Positions 8,690-18,038 are shown, numbered from the stretch's first letter. The stretch is 64,000 bases of DNA from Desulfobacterales bacterium (GCA_022360815.1 JAKSCC010000294.1:1-64000); one strand, 5' to 3'. Notes: generated by a model from the sequence alone, not told the origin. Program-made: numbers and translations.

Positions 8690-10168
8690 TCACTTCTCCC
8701 TTTCCGCCTCATACTCGGCCACAATCTCAGCCACTTCGGCTTTGACATCGTCTGACACAGGGGTGGGTTCATGGTTTTCAAGAATCTCGTTGGCTGCGGC
8801 ATAGGCGCGATCCACAATATCACTCATGGGAAGCTCTTCCCATGCCCTTCGCGTTCTGCGGCAAAACAGAGGGCTTCCCGACTGACGCTTCATGTTGTCA
8901 AAGGTGTGCCGCTGGGCAAGAAACTGACCTCCGGGTTTCACCGCATGGATCACCTCTTCGGCCACTTCGTATTCGTCAATGTTGACCCCTTCGTTGATCA
9001 TGCGCACGCTTCGCGCACACTCAATATCCATCATAAACTTGGCATAGTCGAAGGTAAGCCCCAGCTCAAGGGAGCCGAGTCCATTGATGATATTGGCACC
9101 CGAAAGTGCCATGGTGGTGGCCCCGATGGCCGACTCATAGCCCATCTGTGCATCCAGACACTTGCTGTCCGAGTGAATCCCCGTGCAGTGAGACGGCAGT
9201 TTGTAGTGGTGGGCCAGCTGAACAATGGCCGAAGACATCAAAGGCATCTCAGGAGCCCCGTAAGGGGAGGTCATAAGCCGCATGTCCATGATGGTTCCCA
9301 CCTGGGAGTAGAAGGTGGGGGTCCCTTTACGGGTAAGCTGGGCCAAAATAAGGCCCGCCAGACACTCACAGTTGGCGCAGACAATGGCCCCTGCAAGGGT
9401 CACCGGGGTGGAGGCACCCGACAGGGGCACCGGCCCGGTAAGCAGTCCGCACCCCTCCAGCCGCGCTGTGGCAATGATCATCTCCGCACAATCTTTTTCA
9501 AGACGAAGCGGACTGGTGGGACAGACGATGGTGGAGAACATGGGCCGGTCGGCAAACTTCTCTTTTCCCCCCACATGGGCAAAGGCCATGCGAGCGATGT
9601 AGTCAAAGTTCTTTTTGGTCATGGGCCCGATAAGCACATGCTTGGAGGTGTTCTCAAAAAGAGAGACCGCATTGTAGATGGGCTGGGTTCCCATGGGCAT
9701 ATCCATGGAGGCCACCGGACGCTGCACAATCCCGCACTCGGGCATGGCATCGCAGAGCCTTGCGATATCGCCCGAGTCCTTCATGGTGGTGGTGCGAAGC
9801 TCACGGGTTTTGGGGTCGATGATGTGGATCATCTCACCAAAGGTGGCATAGGAGGAGCGCCGAGGCTCCATGATATAGTCCCCGCTCTCATGGCGCCCCT
9901 TCCACGTGGTCGTGGCCGGTGCCCAGCCAATGCAATCTTCCACCACATAAGCGGGAATCTTGACAATACCGTGATCTTTGTGGCGCTCCACCCGGCAGCC
10001 ACCCGCAGCAAAAATCTCCAACGCTTCCGGGCAGTCGTCCACTCGAATGCCCACGTCCTGAAAAATTCTGAGCGAGGCGTTGTGAATGGTCTCCAGTTCG
10101 TCGTGGGTCAAGCCGTTCAGGCCCCACCCCTGGGATCTTTTGATCCCCAACTTTGGCAGATAACGCAT
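8690..10168 (-). CDS. MttB-family (trimethylamine methyltransferase superfamily) protein, no in-frame amber codon
   Basis: 492 aa; MttB superfamily sequence (LTHDELETIHNASLRIFQDVGI..., YESAIGATTMALSGANIINGLGSLE); RBS aggaggt upstream of ATG at 10168. Confidence 0.85.
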   Translation of the reverse strand: MRYLPKLGIKRSQGWGLNGLTHDELETIHNASLRIFQDVGIRVDDCPEALEIFAAGGCRVERHKDHGIVKIPAYVVEDCIGWAPATTTWKGRHESGDYIMEPRRSSYATFGEMIHIIDPKTRELRTTTMKDSGDIARLCDAMPECGIVQRPVASMDMPMGTQPIYNAVSLFENTSKHVLIGPMTKKNFDYIARMAFAHVGGKEKFADRPMFSTIVCPTSPLRLEKDCAEMIIATARLEGCGLLTGPVPLSGASTPVTLAGAIVCANCECLAGLILAQLTRKGTPTFYSQVGTIMDMRLMTSPYGAPEMPLMSSAIVQLAHHYKLPSHCTGIHSDSKCLDAQMGYESAIGATTMALSGANIINGLGSLELGLTFDYAKFMMDIECARSVRMINEGVNIDEYEVAEEVIHAVKPGGQFLAQRHTFDNMKRQSGSPLFCRRTRRAWEELPMSDIVDRAYAAANEILENHEPTPVSDDVKAEVAEIVAEYEAEREK

Positions 10169-10244
10169 GGTAACCTCCTGTGGTTGTAATTCGTGATCTA
10201 TTTGCTGGCTCCGGGCCTTGCCGAAGCCAATCGGTCATGGCTCA

Positions 10245-10283
10245 GCTTCGCCTCCGGCGGGTCGTTTTTTTAAAAAAAAGCGG
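10245..10283 (-). repeat. REP-like intergenic element copy 2 (inverted relative to copies 1 and 3)
   Basis: gcttcgcctccggcgggtcgtttttttaaaaaaaagcgg; reverse complement of the copy-1 core. Confidence 0.65.
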
Positions 10284-10294
10284 TTTAAAAATGG

Positions 10295-11719
10295 TCAGAC
10301 AAGCTCAGGCACCGTGTACCCCTTGGAGACCAGAAACGCTCTCATGGCATCGATAACGTCCCTGTCCACATCGGGCTGGGTGTACTCTGCCAGCATCTTT
10401 TCAAGTTTCTCGCCCACCCTCTTCTGGAAAACCGCCTCGGCATCAGGCAGATCGGCCCCACGGAAACCCAGATCCGGAGTAAAGTGCTCATTTCTGCAAT
10501 TCTGAAAGGTGTGGGGGTCTGTCAAAAAGAGGCCGCCTGCTCCCACCCGGTTGATGACATCCAGAGAAAAACCTTTCTCCGTCAGATCGATGCCCCGAGC
10601 GTAACGCTCGCACATGCGAATAATCTCAAAGTCGATGATGCACTTTTCAAGGGAGGTGCTCATGTAAGAGTCCATCACACCGGCGGCATGGACAATCAGG
10701 TTGGATTTCGCCTCGAAGTTGTTGAACATGAGAAAAGCGGACTCGTACCCGTTTTGCGCTCCGTAGACCGACTTGGCATCGGTGGGAGAGCCGCAGCTTC
10801 GGCAAGGAAGGCCGTAGGCTTTGGCCAGGCGGGCACCGTAGCGGGTCCCGAGGGAGGTCTCCGGGCCGCCAATGGCCGTGCCACCGGTCTTCATGTCCAC
10901 GGCCTGGGCTGCGGGAAGGCCGTAGAGCACCTTTGCCCCTTCACAGATCATCTGGGAGATGGCAACCCCCACCAGCACCTCGGCATTCCCCAGAGCGATG
11001 GAGCCTGCAAGGGTAATGGGGCCGGAGTTTCCCGCACTCACCCCCCCGTTGATGCCCACGGCCTGGCCGTTTTCCGCAAAAACCGTCAGGGTCTCCAGCT
11101 GGCTCTTGTCAAACTGCATGGGCGAGTTGACGTTCATCACAGCCACCACGCGGGTCTTCTCTTTGAGAGAGCTCTCTGAAAAGAGAATTTTCAAAAGCTC
11201 CATCTGGTTTTCCGACTCTTCCCGGCCTCCGGCACCACTTAAAAAACACTTGTCCGAGTAAAGGGCTGTGGTCAGAAGCTCCACGCTCATGGCGCAGCTG
11301 GCGTCCACATCCGACGGCTGCACCAGAATGCCCCCGTTCATCTTAAAGGAGTCGCACTGGTGAAAAAGCTTCACCAGCTTGATATAGTCCGCCATGCAGG
11401 CATCGCGAAGGGTCCCGTCTACCTCCTTGATAAAGGCTGAACCAAAGGCCGGAGCGCAGTTCACGTGGTCTCCGCCAATGGTCATGTTCCACTGGGGGTT
11501 TCTGGCATAAACCGTAAACTCCGAAGGGGCCTTGGCCACCCACTCCATCACCTGCTGCCCGGTAAAAAAGGCCCGATTCCCCTCGACCTTCACCCCGCAC
11601 CCCTTGATGGTTGCAAGGGTATCCTCACAATGGATAGGAAAACCATTTGCCTCAATAATCTGCATGGACGCGTTATGAATTCGGCTTAAATCGTCTGCAC
11701 CACAAAAATCAGGGACCAT
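10295..11719 (-). CDS. MttB-family methyltransferase, second paralogue
   Basis: MVPDFCGADDLSRIHNASMQIIEANGFPIHCEDTL...; RBS aaggag precedes ATG at 11719; MttB superfamily. Confidence 0.85.
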   Translation of the reverse strand: MVPDFCGADDLSRIHNASMQIIEANGFPIHCEDTLATIKGCGVKVEGNRAFFTGQQVMEWVAKAPSEFTVYARNPQWNMTIGGDHVNCAPAFGSAFIKEVDGTLRDACMADYIKLVKLFHQCDSFKMNGGILVQPSDVDASCAMSVELLTTALYSDKCFLSGAGGREESENQMELLKILFSESSLKEKTRVVAVMNVNSPMQFDKSQLETLTVFAENGQAVGINGGVSAGNSGPITLAGSIALGNAEVLVGVAISQMICEGAKVLYGLPAAQAVDMKTGGTAIGGPETSLGTRYGARLAKAYGLPCRSCGSPTDAKSVYGAQNGYESAFLMFNNFEAKSNLIVHAAGVMDSYMSTSLEKCIIDFEIIRMCERYARGIDLTEKGFSLDVINRVGAGGLFLTDPHTFQNCRNEHFTPDLGFRGADLPDAEAVFQKRVGEKLEKMLAEYTQPDVDRDVIDAMRAFLVSKGYTVPELV

Positions 11720-11929
11720 CTTTAAAACTCCTTCATGCTTCAAGAGACGCAGCGTGCTGAATGAAAAGCAAAAAAAGTCTTTTTTCACCACAGCCCCTTG
11801 CGTCATACAACTCACCTTATGGCTGGAATCCGCAGATACCATCCCGCAAGGTTGCTTCATTTTTTCATTTGAACGTTAAAGGGAGAGATCCCACCCCTTG
11901 GTAAAAACAAAGGGCGGGAACCAAAGGCC

Positions 11930-13225
11930 TTAGGCGGCCATGGCCATGCCGCTCTTTTTCTCAGCTTTACGAATTTTTCGAATAATGGAGAGAAGGTAGA
12001 GGGTCACGATAAAACCCACAACCAGCACCACGCCCACCCCACCAAAGATGATGCGGTAACCGGTGATACCGTCGGCGTTGTAGTTATCGAGAATATAGCC
12101 CGCCAGGGGGTAGATAAAAGCGTCTGGCGCAAAGCCGATCATGGAGACAAAGCCCATGGCCATTCCCAGAATACGCTTGGGTGTTCTCACCTCGTCGACC
12201 GTGGCGTAGTAAACGCCGCGCATGGCAAACTTGGCCATGGTCAGGGTCAGCATGTTGGCCAGCATAAAGTAGAGAAGCACTTTTTTACCCGGAAGGAAGG
12301 CAAACATGAACATGGAAAACGCCATGATCACAAAGCAGATGCTGGCCACCTTGGTGGCACCAATGCGGTCTGCGAGAAAACCGCCTGCCGGGCCGCCCAC
12401 CATCTGAAGGGACCAGCCGCGAAGATAAGAGAGCACGGCACCCATGGTGGCGGTCATGCCAAACACCTCGGTGGAGTAAGGCGTCAGATAACTCTCACCG
12501 GTGTAACAAAAATAGTTGCAGAAGATAATAAGGGCGCAGCACCAGAGGGCTGGAGATGAAACCACCTCTCTGACATCTGCCCAGAAGTCCCGCTCTTCAT
12601 CTTTTTCCTCCACCTCCATCTCCTCTTCATCGCCCCAGAGAAACCAGGTCAGAATCCCCACTCCGGTGATGACGGTGGCATAAAGGTTGATGACGGCGGT
12701 CAGGCCATTCAAGCTCTCTCCCATCTTGTTAAAGACGAAGAGAATGCCAAAGGCACAGGCTGTGGTGAAGATACCTCGAATCCCTTCAAGAAGCCCGAAA
12801 AAGCGCCCCTGCTCATCGTGGTCCCCCAGGTTTGAGACCGCTCGGTTGATGGTGGCCCAAAAGGTCAGGATAGAGACAAAGGCCCAGTAGATATGGAGCA
12901 CAATGGTCATGGTGTAAGAGGGAAAGGTGGCATAATAGTAGCCCCCAAGCCCCGTTGCCACGTAGGAGAAGCAGAGCAGCTTCTTGGTAGAGAAACGGTC
13001 GGCAAGCCAGCCGCCGGGAAAGTAGAGAATCATGCTTGAGATGCCAAAGGCACTCATGGTGATGCCGAACTCTGTGTTGGTCAGCCCCAGGGCCTCCATG
13101 ATGGGGTTGTAATAGGAAAACCTGAGGTAGACGAGCTGGTGAATCGTCCCTATCCCCAGAGCAAAAAGTCCCAAAAGCATCCAGCGCCTAAATCCTTTGT
13201 TCTCTTTTCCCATGGACTCCTCCAA
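11930..13225 (-). CDS. MFS transporter
   Basis: 431 aa, 12-TM-like, FPGGWLADRFSTKKLL MFS loop motif; co-oriented with the two mttB-like genes. Confidence 0.9.
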   Translation of the reverse strand: MEESMGKENKGFRRWMLLGLFALGIGTIHQLVYLRFSYYNPIMEALGLTNTEFGITMSAFGISSMILYFPGGWLADRFSTKKLLCFSYVATGLGGYYYATFPSYTMTIVLHIYWAFVSILTFWATINRAVSNLGDHDEQGRFFGLLEGIRGIFTTACAFGILFVFNKMGESLNGLTAVINLYATVITGVGILTWFLWGDEEEMEVEEKDEERDFWADVREVVSSPALWCCALIIFCNYFCYTGESYLTPYSTEVFGMTATMGAVLSYLRGWSLQMVGGPAGGFLADRIGATKVASICFVIMAFSMFMFAFLPGKKVLLYFMLANMLTLTMAKFAMRGVYYATVDEVRTPKRILGMAMGFVSMIGFAPDAFIYPLAGYILDNYNADGITGYRIIFGGVGVVLVVGFIVTLYLLSIIRKIRKAEKKSGMAMAA

Positions 13226-13314
13226 AAAATAGATCTCTTCGGCTTAAGACAAATGGCAGATGCGTGTCATAAAAACCGCACACCTTGACTTCAAAACAAC
13301 GCAAAGGTTCTTTA

Positions 13315-13330
13315 TCAAGAGCTGTGCCAA
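13315..13330 (-). promoter_or_regulatory. candidate sigma54 promoter for the MFS-mttB-mttB operon
   Basis: Minus-strand TTGGCACAGCTCTTGA: perfect -24 GG element, imperfect -12 (TTGA instead of TTGC); divergent sigma54 activator adjacent. Confidence 0.4.
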
Positions 13331-13696
13331 TTTTCAGAGCCTATGGCCTTTCCCGCTACAAACAGCAAAAGAAAAAAGGCAAAAACCCATCTATTCTTAA
13401 AAACTTAAAAGAGAAAAAGAATGATCAAAAAAAAGAGCCAGGGACTCTCAAAAAGGGAAAAAGAATTGCCATGGAGTCTTTTCCGGACGGGGTAAAAAAG
13501 TAACCAACCCAAACAGAAACCGAAGAAAAGAAGAAAAAAAGATCTGAAGAACCAGAGTGTTCCGCCCAAACGGGGTTTTTTCACCTCGCTCGGGCATAAA
13601 ATGTAACGATCTCCTTCAAAACCAAGAGCGGCCCCTTGAAATGGGGCTTGCGGTTTTAAAAAATCAGTTGATCCATGGGCTTTTCTGGCCGTATCA

Positions 13697-15556
13697 ATGA
13701 GTAAAACACAAAACATGGGAGCAGGCATGAGAGAAGAAAGCCCGTCTTTAAAAGAGCTCAAGGATAAAATTCAGCAACTCACAGAAGAGATCGACACCTT
13801 AAACGCCTGCCTCATGTCGGCAGGCGTCGGCCTGTGGGACTGGAACATCGTAACCGATGGCGTGGACCACCATATGAACGACTTCAAACTTCTCGGCTAC
13901 GACGAAACCATTCAGGACACCTCGGACGAAGGGTGGCTGGCCCATATCTACCCGGAAGACCTCAGGACCCATTTTGCCGAAGTCCAGGCGACCCAGGGAA
14001 GATCCAGAAAAGAGTTTGATTTTAACTTTCGGGTTCGAAACAGAAGGCGGGACACGCGCTGGATAGCCAGCCGAGGCCACGTGGTGGCGTGGGACGAAAA
14101 CGGGCGGCCCGCCCGCATGGTGGGCTCCCATGTGGACCAGACCCAGCAGAAAATCTTTGAAAACAAACTCAAAGAGGCCGAATCGCACCTGGAGGCGGTT
14201 GTGGAGACCTTAAAGGGGTCCACCTATGTGGCCTCCATCGACTACCGCCTGGAGTTTATGAACAAAAAACTCTTCGAAGAGGTGGGCTTTGACGCCATGG
14301 GCTCCATCTGCCACCAGACCCTCTACGGCCTGGATCACCCCTGCCCGTGGTGCACCATGCATGAGGTGATGCGGGATAAAACCGCCCACATTGAATACGA
14401 AAACACCCTGCGCCAAAAGTGGTACTACAGCATCGCCACCCCTGTTCACAAGCTGGATGGACGCATCTCCATCAAGAGCACCTTTATTGATATCACGGCC
14501 CAGAAGACCGGACGCCCCTCTCTTGATAGGCCGTTTCAAAAAGAGGCAAAGCCGCCAGCCGAAAGCACCCTTCTCGCAAGCCTTTCAAAACACAAAACCG
14601 CCAACGGATTCAGCGGGATTGTCGGCCAGAGCAAGGCGATCCAGAAGACCTATGAGCTCATTGCCAAGGCGAGCCAGAGCAACGCCAGCGTGGTGATCTA
14701 CGGGGAGTCGGGAACGGGTAAAGAGCTTGTGGCCCGAGCGATTCACGAGTGCTCGGCCAATATCAGGGACCGGTTTGTGGCCATCAACTGCGGCGCCATT
14801 CCAGACAACCTCATTGAAAGCGAGTTCTTCGGATACACCAGGGGGGCCTTCAGCGGAGCCAAGACAGACACCATGGGCTACCTGGAGGCCGCCGACGGGG
14901 GAACCCTCTTCCTCGATGAGGTGGGGGAGATCGACCTCAACATGCAGGTCAAGCTCCTTCGAGTGATTGAAGGCTACGGTTTTGTGCCTTTGGGCGGAAA
15001 AAAACTCAAGCGCCCCCTCTTTAGGTTGATCACCGCCACCAACCGGGATCTTTTTGAACGAATTCAAAAGGGCAAAATGCGAAAAGACTTCTTTTTTCGC
15101 ATCAACGTCTTTCCCATTGAGCTTCCCCCCCTTCGGGATCGAAAAGAGGACCTTCCCCTTCTGGTTGCCCACTTCCTCAAACTCTTCAATGCACCGGACC
15201 ACCTCGTGCCCCTTCCCGATCTCCACATGAAGGCCCTCTGGGACTATCACTGGCCCGGAAATATCCGTGAGCTTCAAAACCTCATCCACCGCTACGTGGC
15301 CGTGGGCGAGATGAACCCAGAAAGAGACCTTGCCGAAGCCCTGCCGGCGGTTAGACCCCAGGAAAACCCTCTCACCACACCTCAGGAGCAGAGCCTGAAA
15401 GAGATCATGCAGGGCTACGAAAAAAGGGTGCTCATAGAGATCCTTGACCAGAACCAGTGGCAGAAGGCCAAAGTGGCCAGACAGCTAGGCATCAACCGCA
15501 AAACCCTCTTTGAAAAAATTCGTAAATACAAACTGGCCCCAGGGCACACGCTTTAA
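13697..15556 (+). CDS. PAS-domain sigma54-dependent transcriptional activator
   Basis: Two PAS-like regions, AAA+ domain (GESGTGKELVARAIH, GAFSGAKTD, FFRINVFPIELPPLRDR), Fis-type C-terminal HTH (KAKVARQLGINRKTLFEKIRKY). Confidence 0.93.
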   Translation: MSKTQNMGAGMREESPSLKELKDKIQQLTEEIDTLNACLMSAGVGLWDWNIVTDGVDHHMNDFKLLGYDETIQDTSDEGWLAHIYPEDLRTHFAEVQATQGRSRKEFDFNFRVRNRRRDTRWIASRGHVVAWDENGRPARMVGSHVDQTQQKIFENKLKEAESHLEAVVETLKGSTYVASIDYRLEFMNKKLFEEVGFDAMGSICHQTLYGLDHPCPWCTMHEVMRDKTAHIEYENTLRQKWYYSIATPVHKLDGRISIKSTFIDITAQKTGRPSLDRPFQKEAKPPAESTLLASLSKHKTANGFSGIVGQSKAIQKTYELIAKASQSNASVVIYGESGTGKELVARAIHECSANIRDRFVAINCGAIPDNLIESEFFGYTRGAFSGAKTDTMGYLEAADGGTLFLDEVGEIDLNMQVKLLRVIEGYGFVPLGGKKLKRPLFRLITATNRDLFERIQKGKMRKDFFFRINVFPIELPPLRDRKEDLPLLVAHFLKLFNAPDHLVPLPDLHMKALWDYHWPGNIRELQNLIHRYVAVGEMNPERDLAEALPAVRPQENPLTTPQEQSLKEIMQGYEKRVLIEILDQNQWQKAKVARQLGINRKTLFEKIRKYKLAPGHTL

Positions 15557-15568
15557 AAAACAGCCCCA

Positions 15569-16201
15569 TCAAAGCCCTTCGGGAAGGTCGGTGCGAAGCC
15601 CAGGAATCGATTTTCTTACCGAATCCAGGTCTTCAGGTCGGGACCGATAGAGGTCCCGTCGCACCTTAAAGGCCCCTTTTTCCAAATCCTGCAAGGGCCA
15701 TCCGGCCTCTTTGAGCTCACTTAACACAGCCAAAGGCTCTTGGATCATGCGATGGTGTGGCACCAGGTGAATCTCAGAGTCGCCTCTGGCCTTTACCTCG
15801 GCTTTCACCTGGGCAACAAGCTCATGGTAGCGCTGAAGCACAAACGGAGGACGCCTTTGAAACATCTTCAGGTAGCTCACCTCAATCTCTTTGGGATCCC
15901 GGGTCATAAAACAGATGCGATAGGCAAATGGGGGTAGATTTTTCAGCCGCCAGTGAAGCACCTTGATCAGTTTTCCGGCATAGACCTGGGGAAAACCGGA
16001 GTCTTCAAACTCACGCCGCCCCAACTCAAAAAAACCCTCGGGGTTGGGGTGGTACCCCCCTTTGACGTATTTCTCACCCAGCACCTCATCTTTTCGCGTG
16101 TTGTAACACGCGAAAAGCCCCGCTCCTTCCAGCACCCGCATCATCATGGAGGTGCCAGAGCGCATATAGCCCGACACCATGTAAACCGGTTTATCCCGCA
16201 T
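15569..16201 (-). CDS. sulfotransferase-family protein
   Basis: VSGYMRSGTSMMMRVLEGAG 5'-PSB-like loop; start chosen at internal ATG 16201 (MRDKPVYMVSGY); ORF extends to 16294. Confidence 0.75.
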   Translation of the reverse strand: MRDKPVYMVSGYMRSGTSMMMRVLEGAGLFACYNTRKDEVLGEKYVKGGYHPNPEGFFELGRREFEDSGFPQVYAGKLIKVLHWRLKNLPPFAYRICFMTRDPKEIEVSYLKMFQRRPPFVLQRYHELVAQVKAEVKARGDSEIHLVPHHRMIQEPLAVLSELKEAGWPLQDLEKGAFKVRRDLYRSRPEDLDSVRKSIPGLRTDLPEGL

Positions 16202-16310
16202 CTCTTTTGCTCTCTTTTTTGATGAAACACACACCACCTTGGTAGTATAAAATGACTTTTTTATAAAAGGCCACAATAGAGAGCTTTGACTCATAAGGAA
16301 ACCCTTTGCT

Positions 16311-16901
16311 GTGAAACACCCCCTCTTTTCACATCACCACCCGGTCACCCCGGAGATGCGCGCCGCTCGAAACCGGCAAAAACCTTTCATTATCTGGTTT
16401 ACAGGGCTCAGTGGATCTGGAAAATCAACCCTTGCGGGCCAACTCGAGCTGCTCTTGCATGAGAAGGGGTTCCGCACCTTTCTCCTTGATGGGGACAATG
16501 TGCGCCTTGGACTCAATGGCGATCTGGGGCTGAGCCCTGCGGACAGGCGGGAAAACATTCGGCGGGTCGGTGAAGTGGCAAAGCTCTTTCTGGATGCGGG
16601 CATCACGGTTCTCTGTGCCTTTATCACCCCTTACGAAAAAGAGCGAAGGGCCCTTAAGGAGAAGTTTGGAGAGAGGATAACGATCATTCACCTCACCACG
16701 CCCCTTGAGCTATGCCGCCAAAGAGACCCCAAAGGCCTTTACGCGGACTGGCAAAAAGGACGCATCAAAGGGCTCACGGGACTTGATGCCCCCTTTGAGC
16801 ATTCGGAATCGACAGACGTCCAGCTTGATACCAGCACCATCACAGCCGACGAGGGAGCCCGCTCCCTTTTTGAAAGGCTCTTTGGACAGCCCCATTGCTA
16901 A
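16311..16901 (+). CDS. cysC: adenylylsulfate (APS) kinase
   Basis: IIWFTGLSGSGKSTLAGQLE Walker A, FLLDGDNVRLGLNGDLGLSPADRRENIRRVGEVAKLFLDAG; GTG start. Confidence 0.93.
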   Translation: MKHPLFSHHHPVTPEMRAARNRQKPFIIWFTGLSGSGKSTLAGQLELLLHEKGFRTFLLDGDNVRLGLNGDLGLSPADRRENIRRVGEVAKLFLDAGITVLCAFITPYEKERRALKEKFGERITIIHLTTPLELCRQRDPKGLYADWQKGRIKGLTGLDAPFEHSESTDVQLDTSTITADEGARSLFERLFGQPHC

Positions 16902-16957
16902 CCGGAACGCTTTGGCTTCCACATGGAGAGACTCTCTGTTTTAGCCCAATGCTCGCA

Positions 16958-17818
16958 TTACTTAACGGGCACCCGGTAAAACTGAATTTTGTCTACATCG
17001 TGGGCATAACAGTTTGCAAAAAAGTGGTGGAAAAAGAACTTAACCAAAAGTTCTCGGCTTCCATTTCGAGGGAAAAAGATGCCATAGGTGGGGTCAAAGA
17101 GTTCGTTGCTCTCAAAATCCAGGGCAAGGACATGGCCCTTTCCTACAAAATCGATATTCACGTAAAAAAGATCCTTTCGCCTCTCGGCCCGCGGGGCACT
17201 TCGAGGGGTTAGCTGGCTGTAGAGACTCCGATGAAGAAAATCCGGTTCGCTTTTCAGCTGATCCCCTCCAAAAACCAGATTGGCTCTGGGGTTGCCGGAG
17301 AGACCGTCCACAAGATAATCGAGAACATTTTTTACTCGAATATCCGTTCCTCCCGCATTTACCTGCCCCCTGTGTTTGATCATCTGCATCTGATTTTTCA
17401 TCAAACGAATGGGGGTACCGTAAGCCTCTCTCAGCTCTTTGTCCTGATATATTTCTGAAGGGAAAAGATCCTGGCCGCTGCTCTTCTTCTTTAGCCAGTA
17501 CGCGGCAATCCCCAAACACCATCCGCCTTGTGACACCTCATGGAGATACATTCGGCTGTCAAGATCCTGAGAATAGTGGTGTTTGATGGCAATGCCCTGG
17601 GCATGACACACCTTTCGAATGGCTTTAAAAAATTCGATACACATCCCCACATGCTCCGACACATCGGCAGCTCTTTTTAAATCGTTCACCGACAAAAACC
17701 GTTCCAAGGAGCGCAATGAATGGATGTAGGCGAGGTGTTTGGACGTGGGATCCAGCGGGACGCCATGAATCCTTGAAAAAAGAAATTTATTGAAAAAATC
17801 AGACATCAAAACAGTCAT
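16958..17818 (-). CDS. putative YopT/AvrPphB-like (peptidase family C58-type) cysteine protease
   Basis: 286 aa; candidate triad Cys101 (GGWCLGIAAYWLK), His229 (KGHVLALDF), Asp242 (ELFDPTYGIFFP). The order, spacing and FDPxYGxF block resemble YopT-type proteases. Confidence 0.55.
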   Translation of the reverse strand: MTVLMSDFFNKFLFSRIHGVPLDPTSKHLAYIHSLRSLERFLSVNDLKRAADVSEHVGMCIEFFKAIRKVCHAQGIAIKHHYSQDLDSRMYLHEVSQGGWCLGIAAYWLKKKSSGQDLFPSEIYQDKELREAYGTPIRLMKNQMQMIKHRGQVNAGGTDIRVKNVLDYLVDGLSGNPRANLVFGGDQLKSEPDFLHRSLYSQLTPRSAPRAERRKDLFYVNIDFVGKGHVLALDFESNELFDPTYGIFFPRNGSRELLVKFFFHHFFANCYAHDVDKIQFYRVPVK

Positions 17819-17855
17819 AATAAACCTTTCCTTTCAAAACATCAGGCATTCAGAA

Positions 17856-17979
17856 AAAAAGGCGACCCACTCTGTTTGTCTGCAGGCCGCCTTGATTTCA
17901 CTTTGGATTTTTTACCCAGGCAAAAAAGGTCCCCTTTTCTCATGATGCCAGGGGCCCCGCGTCGAGGGGTCGCCTTTTT
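17856..17979 (-). ncRNA. candidate structured leader element, copy A (core 17878-17974)
   Basis: Bounded by 13-bp perfect inverted repeat AAAAAGGCGACCC/GGGTCGCCTTTTT; core shares ordered conserved blocks with 52122-52204; lies 59 nt upstream of the YopT-like start. Confidence 0.5.
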
Positions 17980-18038
17980 GAGACTTCATTTTTTTGCACA
18001 CGCTCCCCCTATAAAAAATGGGGCGTGCGCAAACTCAT

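Noticed and set aside
8771-10189. 472-aa plus-strand ORF antisense to the first MttB-like gene
   Set aside because: Shadow ORF; no domain signature and the opposite strand is a confident MttB-family CDS.
17856-17979. Integron attC site or MITE interpretation of the inverted-repeat element
   Set aside because: No RYYYAAC/GTTRRRY attC core and no convincing target-site duplication; the second copy lacks the terminal repeats. MITE is not fully excluded.
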